A stretch of 45,094 bases of DNA from Verrucomicrobiota bacterium JB024 (GCA_030673825.1 JAUTCS010000098.1:1-45094), one strand, 5' to 3'; positions 26,785 to 34,455 are shown, counted from the stretch's first letter. The notes: generated by a model not told the origin, from the sequence alone. A program made the numbers and translations.

Positions 26785-26857
26785 GAGACTCAATAAGCCC
26801 CATCCCCCAGAAGACGCTTGGCAAGTGGGGCTTTAAACGATTCCGAGTCTCAATAAG
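26785..26857. promoter_or_regulatory. Structured leader or operator region upstream of ccoS
   Basis: Two 13-bp words differing in one base, GAGACTCAATAAG (26785-26797) and GAGTCTCAATAAG (26845-26857), flank a hairpin AAGCCCC/GGGGCTT (26795-26801 with 26827-26833). The GAGACTC and GAGTCTC cores are also reverse complements of each other. It may be a leader RNA or protein-binding site for the cbb3 operon; it matches no riboswitch I know. Confidence 0.35.
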
Positions 26858-26881
26858 AAGCGGGTGGTGTGTGGTTTTTTG

Positions 26882-26896
26882 ATTAGATAATCTAAT
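26882..26896. promoter_or_regulatory. 15-bp palindromic operator candidate, cbb3 operon
   Basis: ATTAGAT-A-ATCTAAT, perfect, in the AT-rich part of the gap about 170 bp upstream of ccoS and 75 bp past the esterase stop. It is not an FNR box (TTGAT-N4-ATCAA); only a half TTGAT is present at 26879-26883. A dimeric regulator site is plausible. Confidence 0.45.
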
Positions 26897-26969
26897 TTTA
26901 AAACTGAACTTTACTAATCCATGCCCCGCTGTACGCCGTTTGTCACCACCAAAGCCTAACGGCCCGAGG

Positions 26970-27761
26970 CTATGACTGGAGCGGGAGCCAGGTCAGGACG
27001 CGTTGGATCCACTGGTCCCAGAAGGCCCATTGGTGGGTGCCGGGGCCCTCCTCGTAGGTCAGGGGCAGGCCCGCGTCCGCGGCGAATTGGCGGAAGTGCT
27101 GGTTCCCCTCGTAGAGGAAGTCCTCCGTCCCGCAGCAGGCGTAAAGGGCGGGGAGGGGCGTGCCGTTTTTCAGGGCGCGGGTGGCCAGGGCGCACAGGTC
27201 GGCGTCGGACCCGGTGAGGGCGTCCGGGGCGTGGAAGATCTGTTTCATACCCGCGTAGGCGCTGGCGCCTTCGGCCTTGCGCATGGCGAGGTAGCCGGGC
27301 AGGTCGAGCGCACCGGAGAGGCTGGCGGCGGCGGCGAAGTTCTCCGGGTGGCGCAGGGCGTGGAGGAATGCGCCGTAGCCGCCCATGGACAGCCCGGCGA
27401 TGAAGTTGTCTTCGCGCCGGTCTGAGAGCGGAAAGAACTGGCGGCAGAGCCGGGGCAGTTCCTCGGCCAGGTAGGTGAAGTAGCGCGGTCCCATGGCCAT
27501 GTCCTGATACCAGCTCAGGTGGACGTTCGGCATGACCACGGCGAGGCCCAGCTCAGCCACGTAGCGCTCAATCGAGGTGCGGCGCATCCAGATCGTGTGG
27601 TCGTCGGTGCGCCCGTGCAGCAGCCACAGGACCGGGTGCCGCCCGTCGCGGCTGCGGCCCTGCATGCCGACCTGGGCGGCGGTCTGCTGGGGCAGGATGA
27701 CATTGATGGTGCTCGACATTTCGAGCGCCTCCGAAAAGAAGCTGCACTGGATAAAGGCCAT
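26970..27761 (-). CDS. Esterase, alpha/beta hydrolase (esterase D / tributyrin esterase type)
   Basis: 263 residues, cytoplasmic (no signal peptide). Seen: LWLLHGRTDDHTIWMRRT as the strand-3 and oxyanion region, the nucleophile elbow GLSMGGYGA near the middle, an Asp in CCGTEDFLYEGN and the catalytic His in GTHQWAFWD, all in the right order. The family includes acetylxylan, cinnamoyl and S-formylglutathione esterases; substrate not decided here. It stands alone, upstream of and codirectional with the cbb3 operon, with a 258-bp gap. Confidence 0.88.
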   Translation of the reverse strand: MAFIQCSFFSEALEMSSTINVILPQQTAAQVGMQGRSRDGRHPVLWLLHGRTDDHTIWMRRTSIERYVAELGLAVVMPNVHLSWYQDMAMGPRYFTYLAEELPRLCRQFFPLSDRREDNFIAGLSMGGYGAFLHALRHPENFAAAASLSGALDLPGYLAMRKAEGASAYAGMKQIFHAPDALTGSDADLCALATRALKNGTPLPALYACCGTEDFLYEGNQHFRQFAADAGLPLTYEEGPGTHQWAFWDQWIQRVLTWLPLQS

Positions 27762-27851
27762 GGGCTCTCATTCAGCCCGGCTTCGCTCGCGTGGCAAAGC
27801 GAAAAAGCGTCCGCCGCATATTCCTCTTCTCGTCTGCTTGAGGTGATTATT

Positions 27852-28009
27852 TAGAGCGGTTTAAAAAATACTGTAGCCACAAAATTTGAATAGCTAAATG
27901 GCTAATTGTTAATTGTTGGATGCCGAACGTAGGAAATAACAATTAACCATTTATTCATTTAGCCATTCGGCCTTTTTGCGTCGGCTACGACTTTATTTAA
28001 AACGCCCTA
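27852..28009. repeat. Nested inverted word repeats (TAGAGCGGTTT outer, GGCTAATTG inner)
   Basis: Outer arms: TAGAGCGGTTTAAAAAATAC from 27852, ending GTAGCC at 27878, and an inverted relative at 27984-28009. Inner arms: GAATAGCTAAATGGCTAATT from 27888 to 27917 and its inverted relative at 27936-27967. The outer family reappears once at 32476-32501. The gap 27762-28199 has no gene; it also holds a lone CACAGAT repeat (28048-28076) and a terminator. Confidence 0.8.
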
Positions 28010-28047
28010 GCCAGGGATGAACACGCGGCTATTTTTACGCAGAAGAA

Positions 28048-28076
28048 ATCTGTGCCCATCTGTGTAATCTGTGGAT
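28048..28076. repeat. Single inverted copy of the CACAGAT word repeat
   Basis: ATCTGTGCCCATCTGTG followed by TAATCTGTGGAT. It is the same family as the inner arms at 32.52-32.59 kb and about 6.33 kb. No forward mate was found within this gap. Confidence 0.7.
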
Positions 28077-28142
28077 AAAAACAAAAGTCTCATTCCTAAA
28101 GCGAAAGGGTATTACACAGTCCGCTCTTCCCGCCCGGGCACG

Positions 28143-28170
28143 AAAAAAGCCCTTCCGCATGGAAGGGCTT
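28143..28170 (-). terminator. Rho-independent terminator after the small basic protein gene
   Basis: Perfect 10-bp stem AAGCCCTTCC/GGAAGGGCTT (28147-28156 with 28161-28170), loop GCAT, then TTTTTT on the minus strand. It lies 30 bp past the stop codon at 28200. Confidence 0.92.
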
Positions 28171-28199
28171 GGTCGAAATAGATCGGACCTTGGCCGAGC

Positions 28200-28358
28200 T
28201 TATTCGGCGGGCTTGGTCTTCTTCAGACCGAGGATGCGGTCGCCTTCCTTCCACTCGCCACGTTCGCGCAGCAGGTCAACGCGCTCAAAGCGCTTGAGCA
28301 CGGAACGTTTCTTGCGGGCGGCGGCGGCGCCTTTCATAAAGCTGGGATGCTGGGACAT
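28200..28358 (-). CDS. Small basic protein (Verrucomicrobia/Chlamydiae family)
   Basis: 52 residues from the ATG at 28358: MSQHPSFMKGAAAARKKRSV, then LKRFERVDLLRERGEWKEGD and GLKKTKPAE. Rich in Lys and Arg. It matches my memory of a short family conserved in Verrucomicrobia and Chlamydiae with unknown role, probably ribosome- or nucleic-acid-associated (inference from charge). A longer reading from 28514 would run through the promoter region and overlap cutA, and adds nothing conserved. It has its own strong terminator, so it is expected to be well expressed. A useful taxonomic marker here. Confidence 0.85.
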   Translation of the reverse strand: MSQHPSFMKGAAAARKKRSVLKRFERVDLLRERGEWKEGDRILGLKKTKPAE

Positions 28359-28485
28359 GACTGGTCTTTCGTTGAAAAAAGAGGAGGAGAAAAACGTTTC
28401 CAGGCACAAAGGCAACCGAAAAATGCCATCTCCGGGGCGACTTTCTTTATATGATGGGGCCGGGACGTGCTCGGAGGGGGCTTCG

Positions 28486-28818
28486 TCAGGGCCTCGGAGC
28501 TGTCTGGGTGACATCTTCGGCCCACTTCAGATACTCGGGGGTGACAACCGGCAGGGGCATGGCCACCCACTGAAAAACCTGGTAAGGGTGATTCTGACGT
28601 AGCCACTCGACGATGTCCGCCCCGCGCTCCTCGGGGAACTTGATCGTCAGCCGGAACTCGGGCTGTACCTCGTCGCGGCCCTGCCAGTGGTAGTGCGACA
28701 TTACGGGGCCCTCGACCTGGATGCAGGCGGCCATCCGGGCGCGGGTCAGCCCTTCGGCCAGGTGGCGGGCATCGACGTCGTTGGGGGCGGTGGTCCAGCC
28801 TATCATCAGTCTTTTCAT
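28486..28818 (-). CDS. cutA: CutA1-family protein (divalent-cation tolerance)
   Basis: 110 residues from the ATG at 28818 (MKRLMIGWTTAPN). CutA1 forms a PII-like trimer and has been linked to copper and other metal tolerance, with an unclear mechanism. Seen: the ferredoxin-like fold signature AACIQVEGPVMSHYHWQG, the E-F-R-L-T-I-K-F strand and HPYQVFQW near the C terminus. The usual Cys in AACxQ is present. The 22-residue extension up to 28884 is unlikely. Divergent from rpoZ. Confidence 0.9.
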   Translation of the reverse strand: MKRLMIGWTTAPNDVDARHLAEGLTRARMAACIQVEGPVMSHYHWQGRDEVQPEFRLTIKFPEERGADIVEWLRQNHPYQVFQWVAMPLPVVTPEYLKWAEDVTQTAPRP

Positions 28819-28964
28819 AGCTTGGCAACGGGTATACGGGGCCGGGCGCGAAAGTTCACGCTTAAAAGCGGCCCACATCCGCATCGGGACAGTCCGTGAG
28901 ATTTTGCTTGCGCCGCCGGGGACAGTGGCTCATTTTTTTCCGCTTTTCCCCAGTCAGGTACCAA

Positions 28965-28970
28965 CAGGAG
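28965..28970 (+). promoter_or_regulatory. Strong Shine-Dalgarno fixing the rpoZ TTG start
   Basis: AGGAGG ends 7 bp before the TTG at 28978. This is one of the few strong ribosome-binding sites in the window and supports the non-ATG start. Confidence 0.8.
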
Positions 28971-28977
28971 GATTAGT

Positions 28978-29190
28978 TTGAGAGACGAATACTTAATTGA
29001 GGCCCAGAAGGTCATCGACGACCCCAACATTCTCATCAATGTGGTGTCGCGGCGCGTGAAGCAGCTCAAGTACGGGATGAAGCCTTTGGTCGAATCCCTC
29101 GAAAAGCTTGAACCCGAGGACATTGCGCTGCGCGAAGTCATCGAGGGCAAGATCGACTACGAGCTCTACCGCCCCGAGCAGGAGGCCTGA
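28978..29190 (+). CDS. rpoZ: RNA polymerase omega subunit (RpoZ-like)
   Basis: 70 residues, TTG start. Seen: MRDEYLIEAQKVIDDPNILI, then VVSRRVKQLKYG, the core helix VSRRVxQL typical of omega, a PLVE segment and DIALREVIEGKI, matching the omega E-I-A-L-x-E-I-x-x-G-K-I end. Omega helps fold beta-prime and assemble RNA polymerase. A weak hairpin GCCGC-TCT-GCGGC (29195-29207) directly after the stop may end its transcript partly before smpB. Confidence 0.88.
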   Translation: MRDEYLIEAQKVIDDPNILINVVSRRVKQLKYGMKPLVESLEKLEPEDIALREVIEGKIDYELYRPEQEA

Positions 29191-29194
29191 GTCG

Positions 29195-29216
29195 GCCGCT
29201 CTGCGGCTCCCCGTTT
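29195..29216 (+). terminator. Weak hairpin after rpoZ
   Basis: GCCGC (29195-29199), loop TCT, GCGGC (29203-29207), then CCCCGTTTT. A short stem with a four-T run 5 bases later; partial termination at most. Confidence 0.3.
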
Positions 29217-29284
29217 TACGCATCGGACCCTTTTGGCAGGCATGACCTGGGCGGAAGGGGGCCTCCGCATCCCCGTACCCACCC

Positions 29285-29761
29285 ATGGCAGCCAAAAATA
29301 AAGAGACGGAGCGTTTCCGCGAGATCCGCAATTCCAAGGCGGGCCGTAATTACTTTATCGGGGAAAGGTTCGAGGCCGGGCTCAAGCTCACCGGCACAGA
29401 GGTCAAGTCCATCCGCGCCGGTAAGGGCCAGATCAACGACGCCTTTGTCCGCATCGACAAGGGCGACATCCCCACGCTCTACGGGGCGCACATCCTCGAG
29501 TACGAGTTCGGTAACCGCGAGAACCACAACCCGACCCGCCCGCGCGTGCTCCTGCTGCATAAAAAGGAGATCGACCGCCTCAAGCATGAGATGGAGGCCG
29601 GTGGCCAGGCGCTGATTCCCCTGCGCATGTATTTCAAGACCGGACTGCTCAAGCTTGAGATCGCCCTGTGCAAGGGCAAACAGCTCTTCGACAAGCGCGA
29701 GGACATCAAAAAAAAGGACCAGATGCGCGAGGCCGAGCGCGCTATCAGCTTCCGCCGGTAA
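29285..29761 (+). CDS. smpB: SsrA-binding protein SmpB
   Basis: 158 residues. Carries alanyl-tmRNA to stalled ribosomes in trans-translation. Seen: the N-terminal NSKAGRNYFIGERFEAGLKL with the conserved LxGTEVKSIRAGK, LYGAHILEYEFGN, the RPRVLLLHKKEI region and a basic C-terminal tail KREDIKKKDQMREAERA. Complete, with a normal tail length. No ssrA gene was recognised in the window. Confidence 0.97.
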   Translation: MAAKNKETERFREIRNSKAGRNYFIGERFEAGLKLTGTEVKSIRAGKGQINDAFVRIDKGDIPTLYGAHILEYEFGNRENHNPTRPRVLLLHKKEIDRLKHEMEAGGQALIPLRMYFKTGLLKLEIALCKGKQLFDKREDIKKKDQMREAERAISFRR

Positions 29762-29772
29762 GACTCCGTCGG

Positions 29773-29791
29773 ACTCCGCCTTGGGCGGAGT
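29773..29791 (+). terminator. Hairpin after smpB
   Basis: ACTCCGCC (29773-29780), loop TTG, GGCGGAGT (29784-29791), an 8-bp perfect stem 11 bp past the smpB stop. It is followed by AAGTTTG rather than a clean T-run. The 3-nt loop resembles the hairpin arrays at 2.8 and 20.15 kb. Confidence 0.45.
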
Positions 29792-29971
29792 AAGTTTGAG
29801 AGTTTGAAGGTTTGAGCGTTTGAAAGTTGGCGGGAGTGGCCACGCGCCGGGCTTTTGTATGCTCGTCATTGTCGTACGGCAGCTCGCCTGTTTGCGTTAC
29901 TCCTGCCGCATCGCCGGGATACGCCCCAACTCTCAAACTTTCAAACTCTTGAACTTTCAAACCGTTCAAAT
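29791..29971. repeat. Inverted pair of GTTTGAA word repeats
   Basis: The left arm, at about 29793-29830, repeats GTTTGA(A/G) words, and an inverted arm at 29923-29971 repeats TCAAAC words. Together they fill the smpB-methyltransferase gap. Related single tracts lie at 30828-30856 and 44782-44800. Confidence 0.8.
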
Positions 29972-30015
29972 GTTTTGCCTGTCTGGGTTTTCCTGGCCTC
30001 AATGGTCTTTTTCCC

Positions 30016-30753
30016 ATGCCGCAGAACATTTATGACGATCCGGACTTTTTCCGCGGGTACATGGACCTGCGCGAAAACGAGTCGGGCCTCAACGCCGTGC
30101 TGGAGGAACCGGCGGTTTATGGGCTGCTGCCCCCGCTGGCCGGCCTCGACGTGCTCGACCTGGGTTGCGGCTTCGGGCGGTTCGCCGCCTATTGCCTGGC
30201 CAACGGCGCGGCCTCGGTCCACGGGGTCGATCTCTCCGAGAACATGTTGGCCGAGGCCCGTCGGCGCGTGGCTGACCCGCGGGCGTGCTTCACCCGGCAG
30301 GCGCTGGAGGAGCTGGATGTCCCCGCAAATTCCGCCGACCTCGTGACCGCGTCGCTCTGCCTGCATTACCTGCGTGATCTGGCCCCGCTGGTGGAGAAGG
30401 TTGCCGCCGCCCTGCGGCCGGGTGGGACCTTTGTCTTTTCCGTGGAGCACCCGATGTGCACGGCCAGCTACCGTCAGCAGTGGGTGAGGGATGCCGACTG
30501 TCGCCCCCAACACTGGCCCGTGGACAACTACCGGATGGAGTCGATCCGGGCGACTTCGTGGTTTGTGGACGGGGTGCTCAAGTACCACCGCACGACCGAG
30601 ACCTACGTCAACACCCTGCTCGACGCCGGGCTCACCCTGCGCCGCCTGCTGGAGCCCGAACCTACATCCGCGGCCATCGCCGCCCGTCCCGATCTGGCCG
30701 AGCAACGCCGCCGCCCGCCTTTCCTCGTCCTGGCCGTCGACCAGCGCGGCTAA
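30016..30753 (+). CDS. Class I SAM-dependent methyltransferase
   Basis: 245 residues. Rossmann-type methyltransferase: motif I LDLGCGFGRFAAYCLANGA near residue 50, acidic residue in HGVDLSENML, motif IV SLCLHYLRDLAPLVEKV, and GGTFVFSVEHPMCTA. Methyl acceptor unknown; the EHPMCTA segment resembles small-molecule or quinone-type UbiE-like relatives more than nucleic-acid enzymes. Flanked on both sides by GTTTGAA-type word repeats, with no evident partner gene. Confidence 0.85.
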   Translation: MPQNIYDDPDFFRGYMDLRENESGLNAVLEEPAVYGLLPPLAGLDVLDLGCGFGRFAAYCLANGAASVHGVDLSENMLAEARRRVADPRACFTRQALEELDVPANSADLVTASLCLHYLRDLAPLVEKVAAALRPGGTFVFSVEHPMCTASYRQQWVRDADCRPQHWPVDNYRMESIRATSWFVDGVLKYHRTTETYVNTLLDAGLTLRRLLEPEPTSAAIAARPDLAEQRRRPPFLVLAVDQRG

Positions 30754-30827
30754 AGGCCGCAGGGGGGGGGAGTTTTTTTTCGCGCTTTCTGATTCGAACT
30801 CGCCTCCAGCCCGTCCTCCCGCCAAAC

Positions 30828-30856
30828 GCTCAAACCTTCGAACTCTCAAACTTCTT
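30828..30856. repeat. Word repeat (TCAAAC family) upstream of trmL
   Basis: CGCTCAAACCTTCGAACTCT and CAAACTTC, inverted relative to the left arm at 29.79 kb. It lies directly before the trmL start and may carry its leader. No nearby inverted mate other than the arms across the methyltransferase gene. Confidence 0.7.
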
Positions 30857-30860
30857 CGTG

Positions 30861-31316
30861 ATGCTGCACATCGTCCTTTTTCAGCCGGAGATCCCGCAGA
30901 ACACCGGCAACGTGGGCCGGATGTGCGCGATCACGAAAAGCCGCCTGCACCTGATCCACCCGCTCGGCTTCACCATTACCGACCGGCACCTCAAGCGCAG
31001 CGGCATGGACTACTGGTACTCGCTCGATGTGCACCACCACGCCGACTGGGCGGCCTTCCGGGCCAGCGAACACGCGCCCAAGCGACTCTGGCTCTTTACC
31101 ACCAAGGCCACGCAGGTCTTTTGGGACGCGCAGTTTGAAGATGGCGATGGGCTGGTCTTCGGGAACGAGGGGCACGGCAGCCCCGAGTGGCTCCACGCCG
31201 AGATCGGCGAGACTCACCGCGTCACCCTCCCGCAGTACAACCCCGAACTGCGCTCGCTCAACCTCTCCACCGCGGTCGGCATCGCCGCCTACGAGGCGCT
31301 CCGGCAGCTGCGCTAG
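30861..31316 (+). CDS. trmL: tRNA (cytidine/uridine-2'-O-)-methyltransferase TrmL
   Basis: 151 residues. SPOUT-class enzyme that methylates the 2'-O of the wobble base in tRNA-Leu. Seen: PEIPQNTGNVGRMCAITKSR at the N terminus, the knot motifs LVFGNEGHGSPEWL and RSLNLSTAVGIAAYEALRQL at the C terminus. Full length. Start at ATG 30861 (MLHIVLFQPE); a GTG lies one codon earlier. Longer readings enter the methyltransferase gene and the repeat. Confidence 0.95.
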   Translation: MLHIVLFQPEIPQNTGNVGRMCAITKSRLHLIHPLGFTITDRHLKRSGMDYWYSLDVHHHADWAAFRASEHAPKRLWLFTTKATQVFWDAQFEDGDGLVFGNEGHGSPEWLHAEIGETHRVTLPQYNPELRSLNLSTAVGIAAYEALRQLR

Positions 31317-31418
31317 CGCATTAGTCGGGCTGTTTGTTTCAATCGCTTTCTCTTAATGCTCGGGCGAAGGTGGCCCTGGGGGGCGATGTGGTCTGGATTA
31401 TGCACGTAGAGGGCCACT

Positions 31419-32396
31419 ATGGAAGGCTTGGAAACACAGTATGGGACGCTCACGGGGATTTCGAACTTCATGACCTACGCGGACGGGGCGTTGAAATCCT
31501 GCATGCTCAACGCCGAGAACCGGATCGCCACGCCGGTGGGGGACATCGTCCCGCAGTACCGGATGGCCGAGTTTGGGGAGCGGCAAAAGAAACATCGCAG
31601 CTCGCTGAGTTTTTATCCGGGCGGGCAGCTCAAGAGCGCTTCGCTGGATCGGGCGATGCCGCTGCGCACGCCGCTGGGCGAGTTCAAGGCCGAGTTCGTG
31701 ACCTTTTACGAGGACGGTTCGCTCAACCGCCTCTTCCCCCTCAACGGGCAGATCGACGGCTTCTGGTCGGAAAAGATGGAGGGCGAACTGGCCGAGGTGC
31801 TCGACTTCGACCTGCCGGTGGGCAGCTTCCGGGCGAAGATCATCAGCCTGCATTTTTATCCGGGAGGCGCGCTCAAGTCGCTCACCCTCTGGCCGGGCCA
31901 GCGCGTCACCATCGAGACCCCCGTCGGCCCCATGCGTATCCGCACAGGCTTCTCCCTGTACGAGGACGGCTCGGTCCGCTCGGTCGAGCCCTCCGGTCCC
32001 TTCGAGCTGGCCACCCCCATCGGGCTGGTCAAGGCCTTTGACGCAGAGGTGATGGGGATGAACGCCGACCAGAACTCTGTCCAGTTCAGCCCGGAGGGCA
32101 CGTTGCTGTCGGTCAAAACCGTCCACACGGGTATCCGGGCTATCGGCGCGGATCAGGTGGAGAAGCTGATCGAGCCGCTGGAGACGACCAGCCTGATCGA
32201 GATGACCTCCATGCGTACGGTGCCGATGCAGATCGACTTCGCCGGGAGCGCGGTGCGGGTGGTGGCTGCGCAAGAGCACGCCTTCGACCTGACTGCGCAC
32301 ACGCTGGAGACCTTCGAGCGTGCGCGGGTCATCCGCGAGTCCTGCGGCTCCTGCGCCGGTTGCGACGGCGGCGAGTCCTGTTGTCAAAACGGCTGA
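31419..32396 (+). CDS. MORN-like repeat protein with a C-terminal Cys-rich motif
   Basis: 325 residues, no signal peptide, no TM helix. Five or more repeats of about 40 residues with a core such as SLSFYPGGQLKS, TFYEDGSLNRLFPLNGQIDG, SLHFYPGGALKSLTLW, SLYEDGSVRSVEP, QFSPEGTLLS, each alternating with a TPVG/TPLG turn. The pattern resembles beta-hairpin MORN-type repeats. The last 20 residues hold a cluster CGSCAGCDGGESCC, a likely metal or Fe-S site. Function unknown. I recall similar proteins in anaerobes but cannot name a family. Upstream gap of 100 bp; downstream is a repeat-filled region. Confidence 0.75.
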   Translation: MEGLETQYGTLTGISNFMTYADGALKSCMLNAENRIATPVGDIVPQYRMAEFGERQKKHRSSLSFYPGGQLKSASLDRAMPLRTPLGEFKAEFVTFYEDGSLNRLFPLNGQIDGFWSEKMEGELAEVLDFDLPVGSFRAKIISLHFYPGGALKSLTLWPGQRVTIETPVGPMRIRTGFSLYEDGSVRSVEPSGPFELATPIGLVKAFDAEVMGMNADQNSVQFSPEGTLLSVKTVHTGIRAIGADQVEKLIEPLETTSLIEMTSMRTVPMQIDFAGSAVRVVAAQEHAFDLTAHTLETFERARVIRESCGSCAGCDGGESCCQNG

Positions 32397-32434
32397 GTTT
32401 TTAACAGGAAGACCGGAAGAACGAAAAACGTTTT

Positions 32435-32650
32435 GCCCGCGAAGCCACGCGAAGAAAACTCGAAGTTGAGAAGAATAGAGCGGTTTGAAATAGGCGTAGC
32501 CGGGAGATGGCTCTAGATTTATCCACAGATTCCACAGATACACACAGATTCTTACAGGCCTATCTGTGTGCATCTGTGGAATCTGTGGACACAATCTTTC
32601 TTAAAATTTTCTAGCGTTTGCTTCGCGCTCCTTCGCGTGGCTTCGCGGGC
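32435..32650. repeat. Nested inverted word repeats (GCGAAG outer, CACAGAT inner, TAGAGCGG between)
   Basis: Outer arms 32435-32454 (GCCCGCGAAGCCACGCGAAG) and 32631-32650, exact reverse complements, 20 of 20. Inner arms 32522-32549 and 32562-32589 pair in 27 of 28 bases. Between them, 32476-32501 carries one copy of the outer family of 27.85 kb, with its own TAGAGC/GCTCTA pair (32476-32481 with 32510-32515). The whole non-coding gap 32397-32658 is this composite. Confidence 0.9.
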
Positions 32651-32658
32651 AAATCTCT

Positions 32659-33534
32659 TTACCCGTTTTTCGGGTCGAGGGCGTCGCGCAGGCCGTCCCC
32701 GAGGAAATTTAAGGAAAACAGCGTGGCGGAGAAAAACAGGCTCGGGAAGATGAGCAACCAGGGGTACTCCTCCATGCTCTCGGCCCCGGCGCGGATGAGG
32801 TCGCCCCAGCTGGTTTGCGGCGGCTGAACGCCCAGCCCGAGGAAGCTGATAAAGGCCTCCAGCAGCATGACGCCGGGCACGGTCAGGGTGGCATAGACGA
32901 TGATCACACCCATGAGGTTGGGCAGGAGGTGCCGGGTCATGATGTTGAGCGGATGCTGGCCGAGGCTGCGCGAGGCCTGGATAAAGGCCATCTCTTTCAG
33001 CCCCAGGACCTGCCCGCGCACGATGCGGGCCATGGTCAGCCACTCGACCGCCCCGATGGCGACGAAGATCAGCCCCAGGTTCCTCCCAAAGTACACCATC
33101 AGGATGATGACAAAGACCGTGAAGGGCATCGAGTAGATGATCTCGACGAAGCGCATCATCAGTCGGTCGGTGCGCCCCCCGGCGTAGCCGGAGACGAGCC
33201 CGTAACTCACGCCGATCACCAGCGCCACCGTGGTGGCAAGCACGCCCACCAGCAGCGAGATGCGCCCGCCGCTGAGGATGCGGGCCAGCAAGTCGCGCCC
33301 GAGGACGTCCGTGCCCAGCCAGTGCGCGGCGCTCGGGCCGCTCGCCCCGAGGTCGAGATTTTGCGCTTCCGGGGCGTGGGGCAGCAGCCACGGCCCGACC
33401 ACGCAGGCCAGCGTGACCAGCACGGTAAAGACCAGCCCGCCCATGGCCATTCGGTTGGCGCGCAGGCGTCGCCAGGCGTCCGCTCCGAGCGAGCGGCCCG
33501 CCACGGGGGCGGCTTTTTCTCCGAAGGGCTTCAC
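32659..33534 (-). CDS. oppC: Oligopeptide ABC transporter permease OppC-like
   Basis: Inner-membrane permease of the peptide/nickel family, 291 residues. Seen: a first TM (VFTVLVTLACVVGPWLL), the extended N-terminal HWLGTDVLGRDLLARIL signature of OppC/DppC, and the coupling-loop EAA motif EMAFIQASRSLGQHPLNIMTRHLLPNL, then the last two TMs. Its ATG overlaps the end of oppB by 4 bp. Last gene of the run; the composite repeat follows. Confidence 0.93.
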   Translation of the reverse strand: MKPFGEKAAPVAGRSLGADAWRRLRANRMAMGGLVFTVLVTLACVVGPWLLPHAPEAQNLDLGASGPSAAHWLGTDVLGRDLLARILSGGRISLLVGVLATTVALVIGVSYGLVSGYAGGRTDRLMMRFVEIIYSMPFTVFVIILMVYFGRNLGLIFVAIGAVEWLTMARIVRGQVLGLKEMAFIQASRSLGQHPLNIMTRHLLPNLMGVIIVYATLTVPGVMLLEAFISFLGLGVQPPQTSWGDLIRAGAESMEEYPWLLIFPSLFFSATLFSLNFLGDGLRDALDPKNG

Positions 33535-34448
33535 GCGAGTTTCCTCCGGGGGTTGAGCCAGACCAGCAGGATGTCCGAGATCAGGTTAAAGACGATGATG
33601 AGCGCGGCGTAAAAGAGCACGCAGCCCAGAACCATGGTGTAGTCGTTGTCGAGCGCGGCCTGCACGAAGAACCGCCCCAGTCCGGGGATGTTAAAAATCG
33701 TCTCCACCACAAAGGAGCCGGTGATGAGCCCGGCCAGGGCGGGCCCCAGGTACGAGACCACGGGGGAGAGGCCGTTGCGCAGGCCGTGCAGCAGGTACAC
33801 GCGCGCCTCGGGCAGACCCTTGGCGCGGGCAGTGCGCATGTAATCCTCGCCGCGGATTTCCAGCATGCTTGAGCGCGTGAGCCGGGCGATGTAGGCGGCG
33901 TAAAAAAGCCCCAGCGTGAGCGCGGGCAGGATGCGGTCTTGCGGCAGGTTCCAGCCCATGACGTTGACGAGGTTCAGCTTCAGCCCGAAGACTAGGATGA
34001 GCAACGGCCCCAGCACGAAGGTCGGCAGGCAGATGCCGAGCATGGCCAGCGACATGGGAACGGTGTCGGTGGCGGAGCCGGGCCGCCAGGCGGCGAGCAC
34101 CCCCGCGCCTATGCCAAGAACCAGCGCGATGCCCATGGCCAGCGCCCCCAACTCGACGGATACGGGCAGCTTGCGGGCGATGATCTCGTTCACCGTCCAG
34201 CCGGGGTACTTGAAGGTCGTGCCCAGGTCGCCTTGAACGAGCCTGCCGAGGTAGTTGAGGTATTGTACGGGCAGGGGCTTGTCGAGCCCGTAGTAAGCCT
34301 CCAGTTGCTGGCGTGTGACTTCGGGGATGTCCTTTTCGCGGTCGAAGGGGCCGCCCGGCACCAGCCGCACCATGAAGAACGTGGCCGTCACGATGAGGAA
34401 GAGCACCAGCAGGGCTTCGAGAAAACGCCGGAGGACAAAGGTGAGCAT
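33531..34448 (-). CDS. oppB: Oligopeptide ABC transporter permease OppB-like
   Basis: 305 residues. N-terminal TM (LEALLVLFLIVTATFFMVRLVPGGPF), a periplasmic loop, and the conserved RLVQGDLGTTFKYPG, then five more TMs with EDYMRTARAKGLPEARVYLLHGL as the coupling motif. Normal length. It follows oppA by 12 bp; that gap is part of a GTTCTTG repeat. Confidence 0.93.
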   Translation of the reverse strand: MLTFVLRRFLEALLVLFLIVTATFFMVRLVPGGPFDREKDIPEVTRQQLEAYYGLDKPLPVQYLNYLGRLVQGDLGTTFKYPGWTVNEIIARKLPVSVELGALAMGIALVLGIGAGVLAAWRPGSATDTVPMSLAMLGICLPTFVLGPLLILVFGLKLNLVNVMGWNLPQDRILPALTLGLFYAAYIARLTRSSMLEIRGEDYMRTARAKGLPEARVYLLHGLRNGLSPVVSYLGPALAGLITGSFVVETIFNIPGLGRFFVQAALDNDYTMVLGCVLFYAALIIVFNLISDILLVWLNPRRKLA

Positions 34449-34455
34449 GGGGAAA

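Noticed and set aside
26879-26892. FNR/ANR box upstream of ccoS
   Set aside because: TTGAT is present but the second half reads TAATC, not ATCAA. The perfect palindrome is shifted and has a different core.
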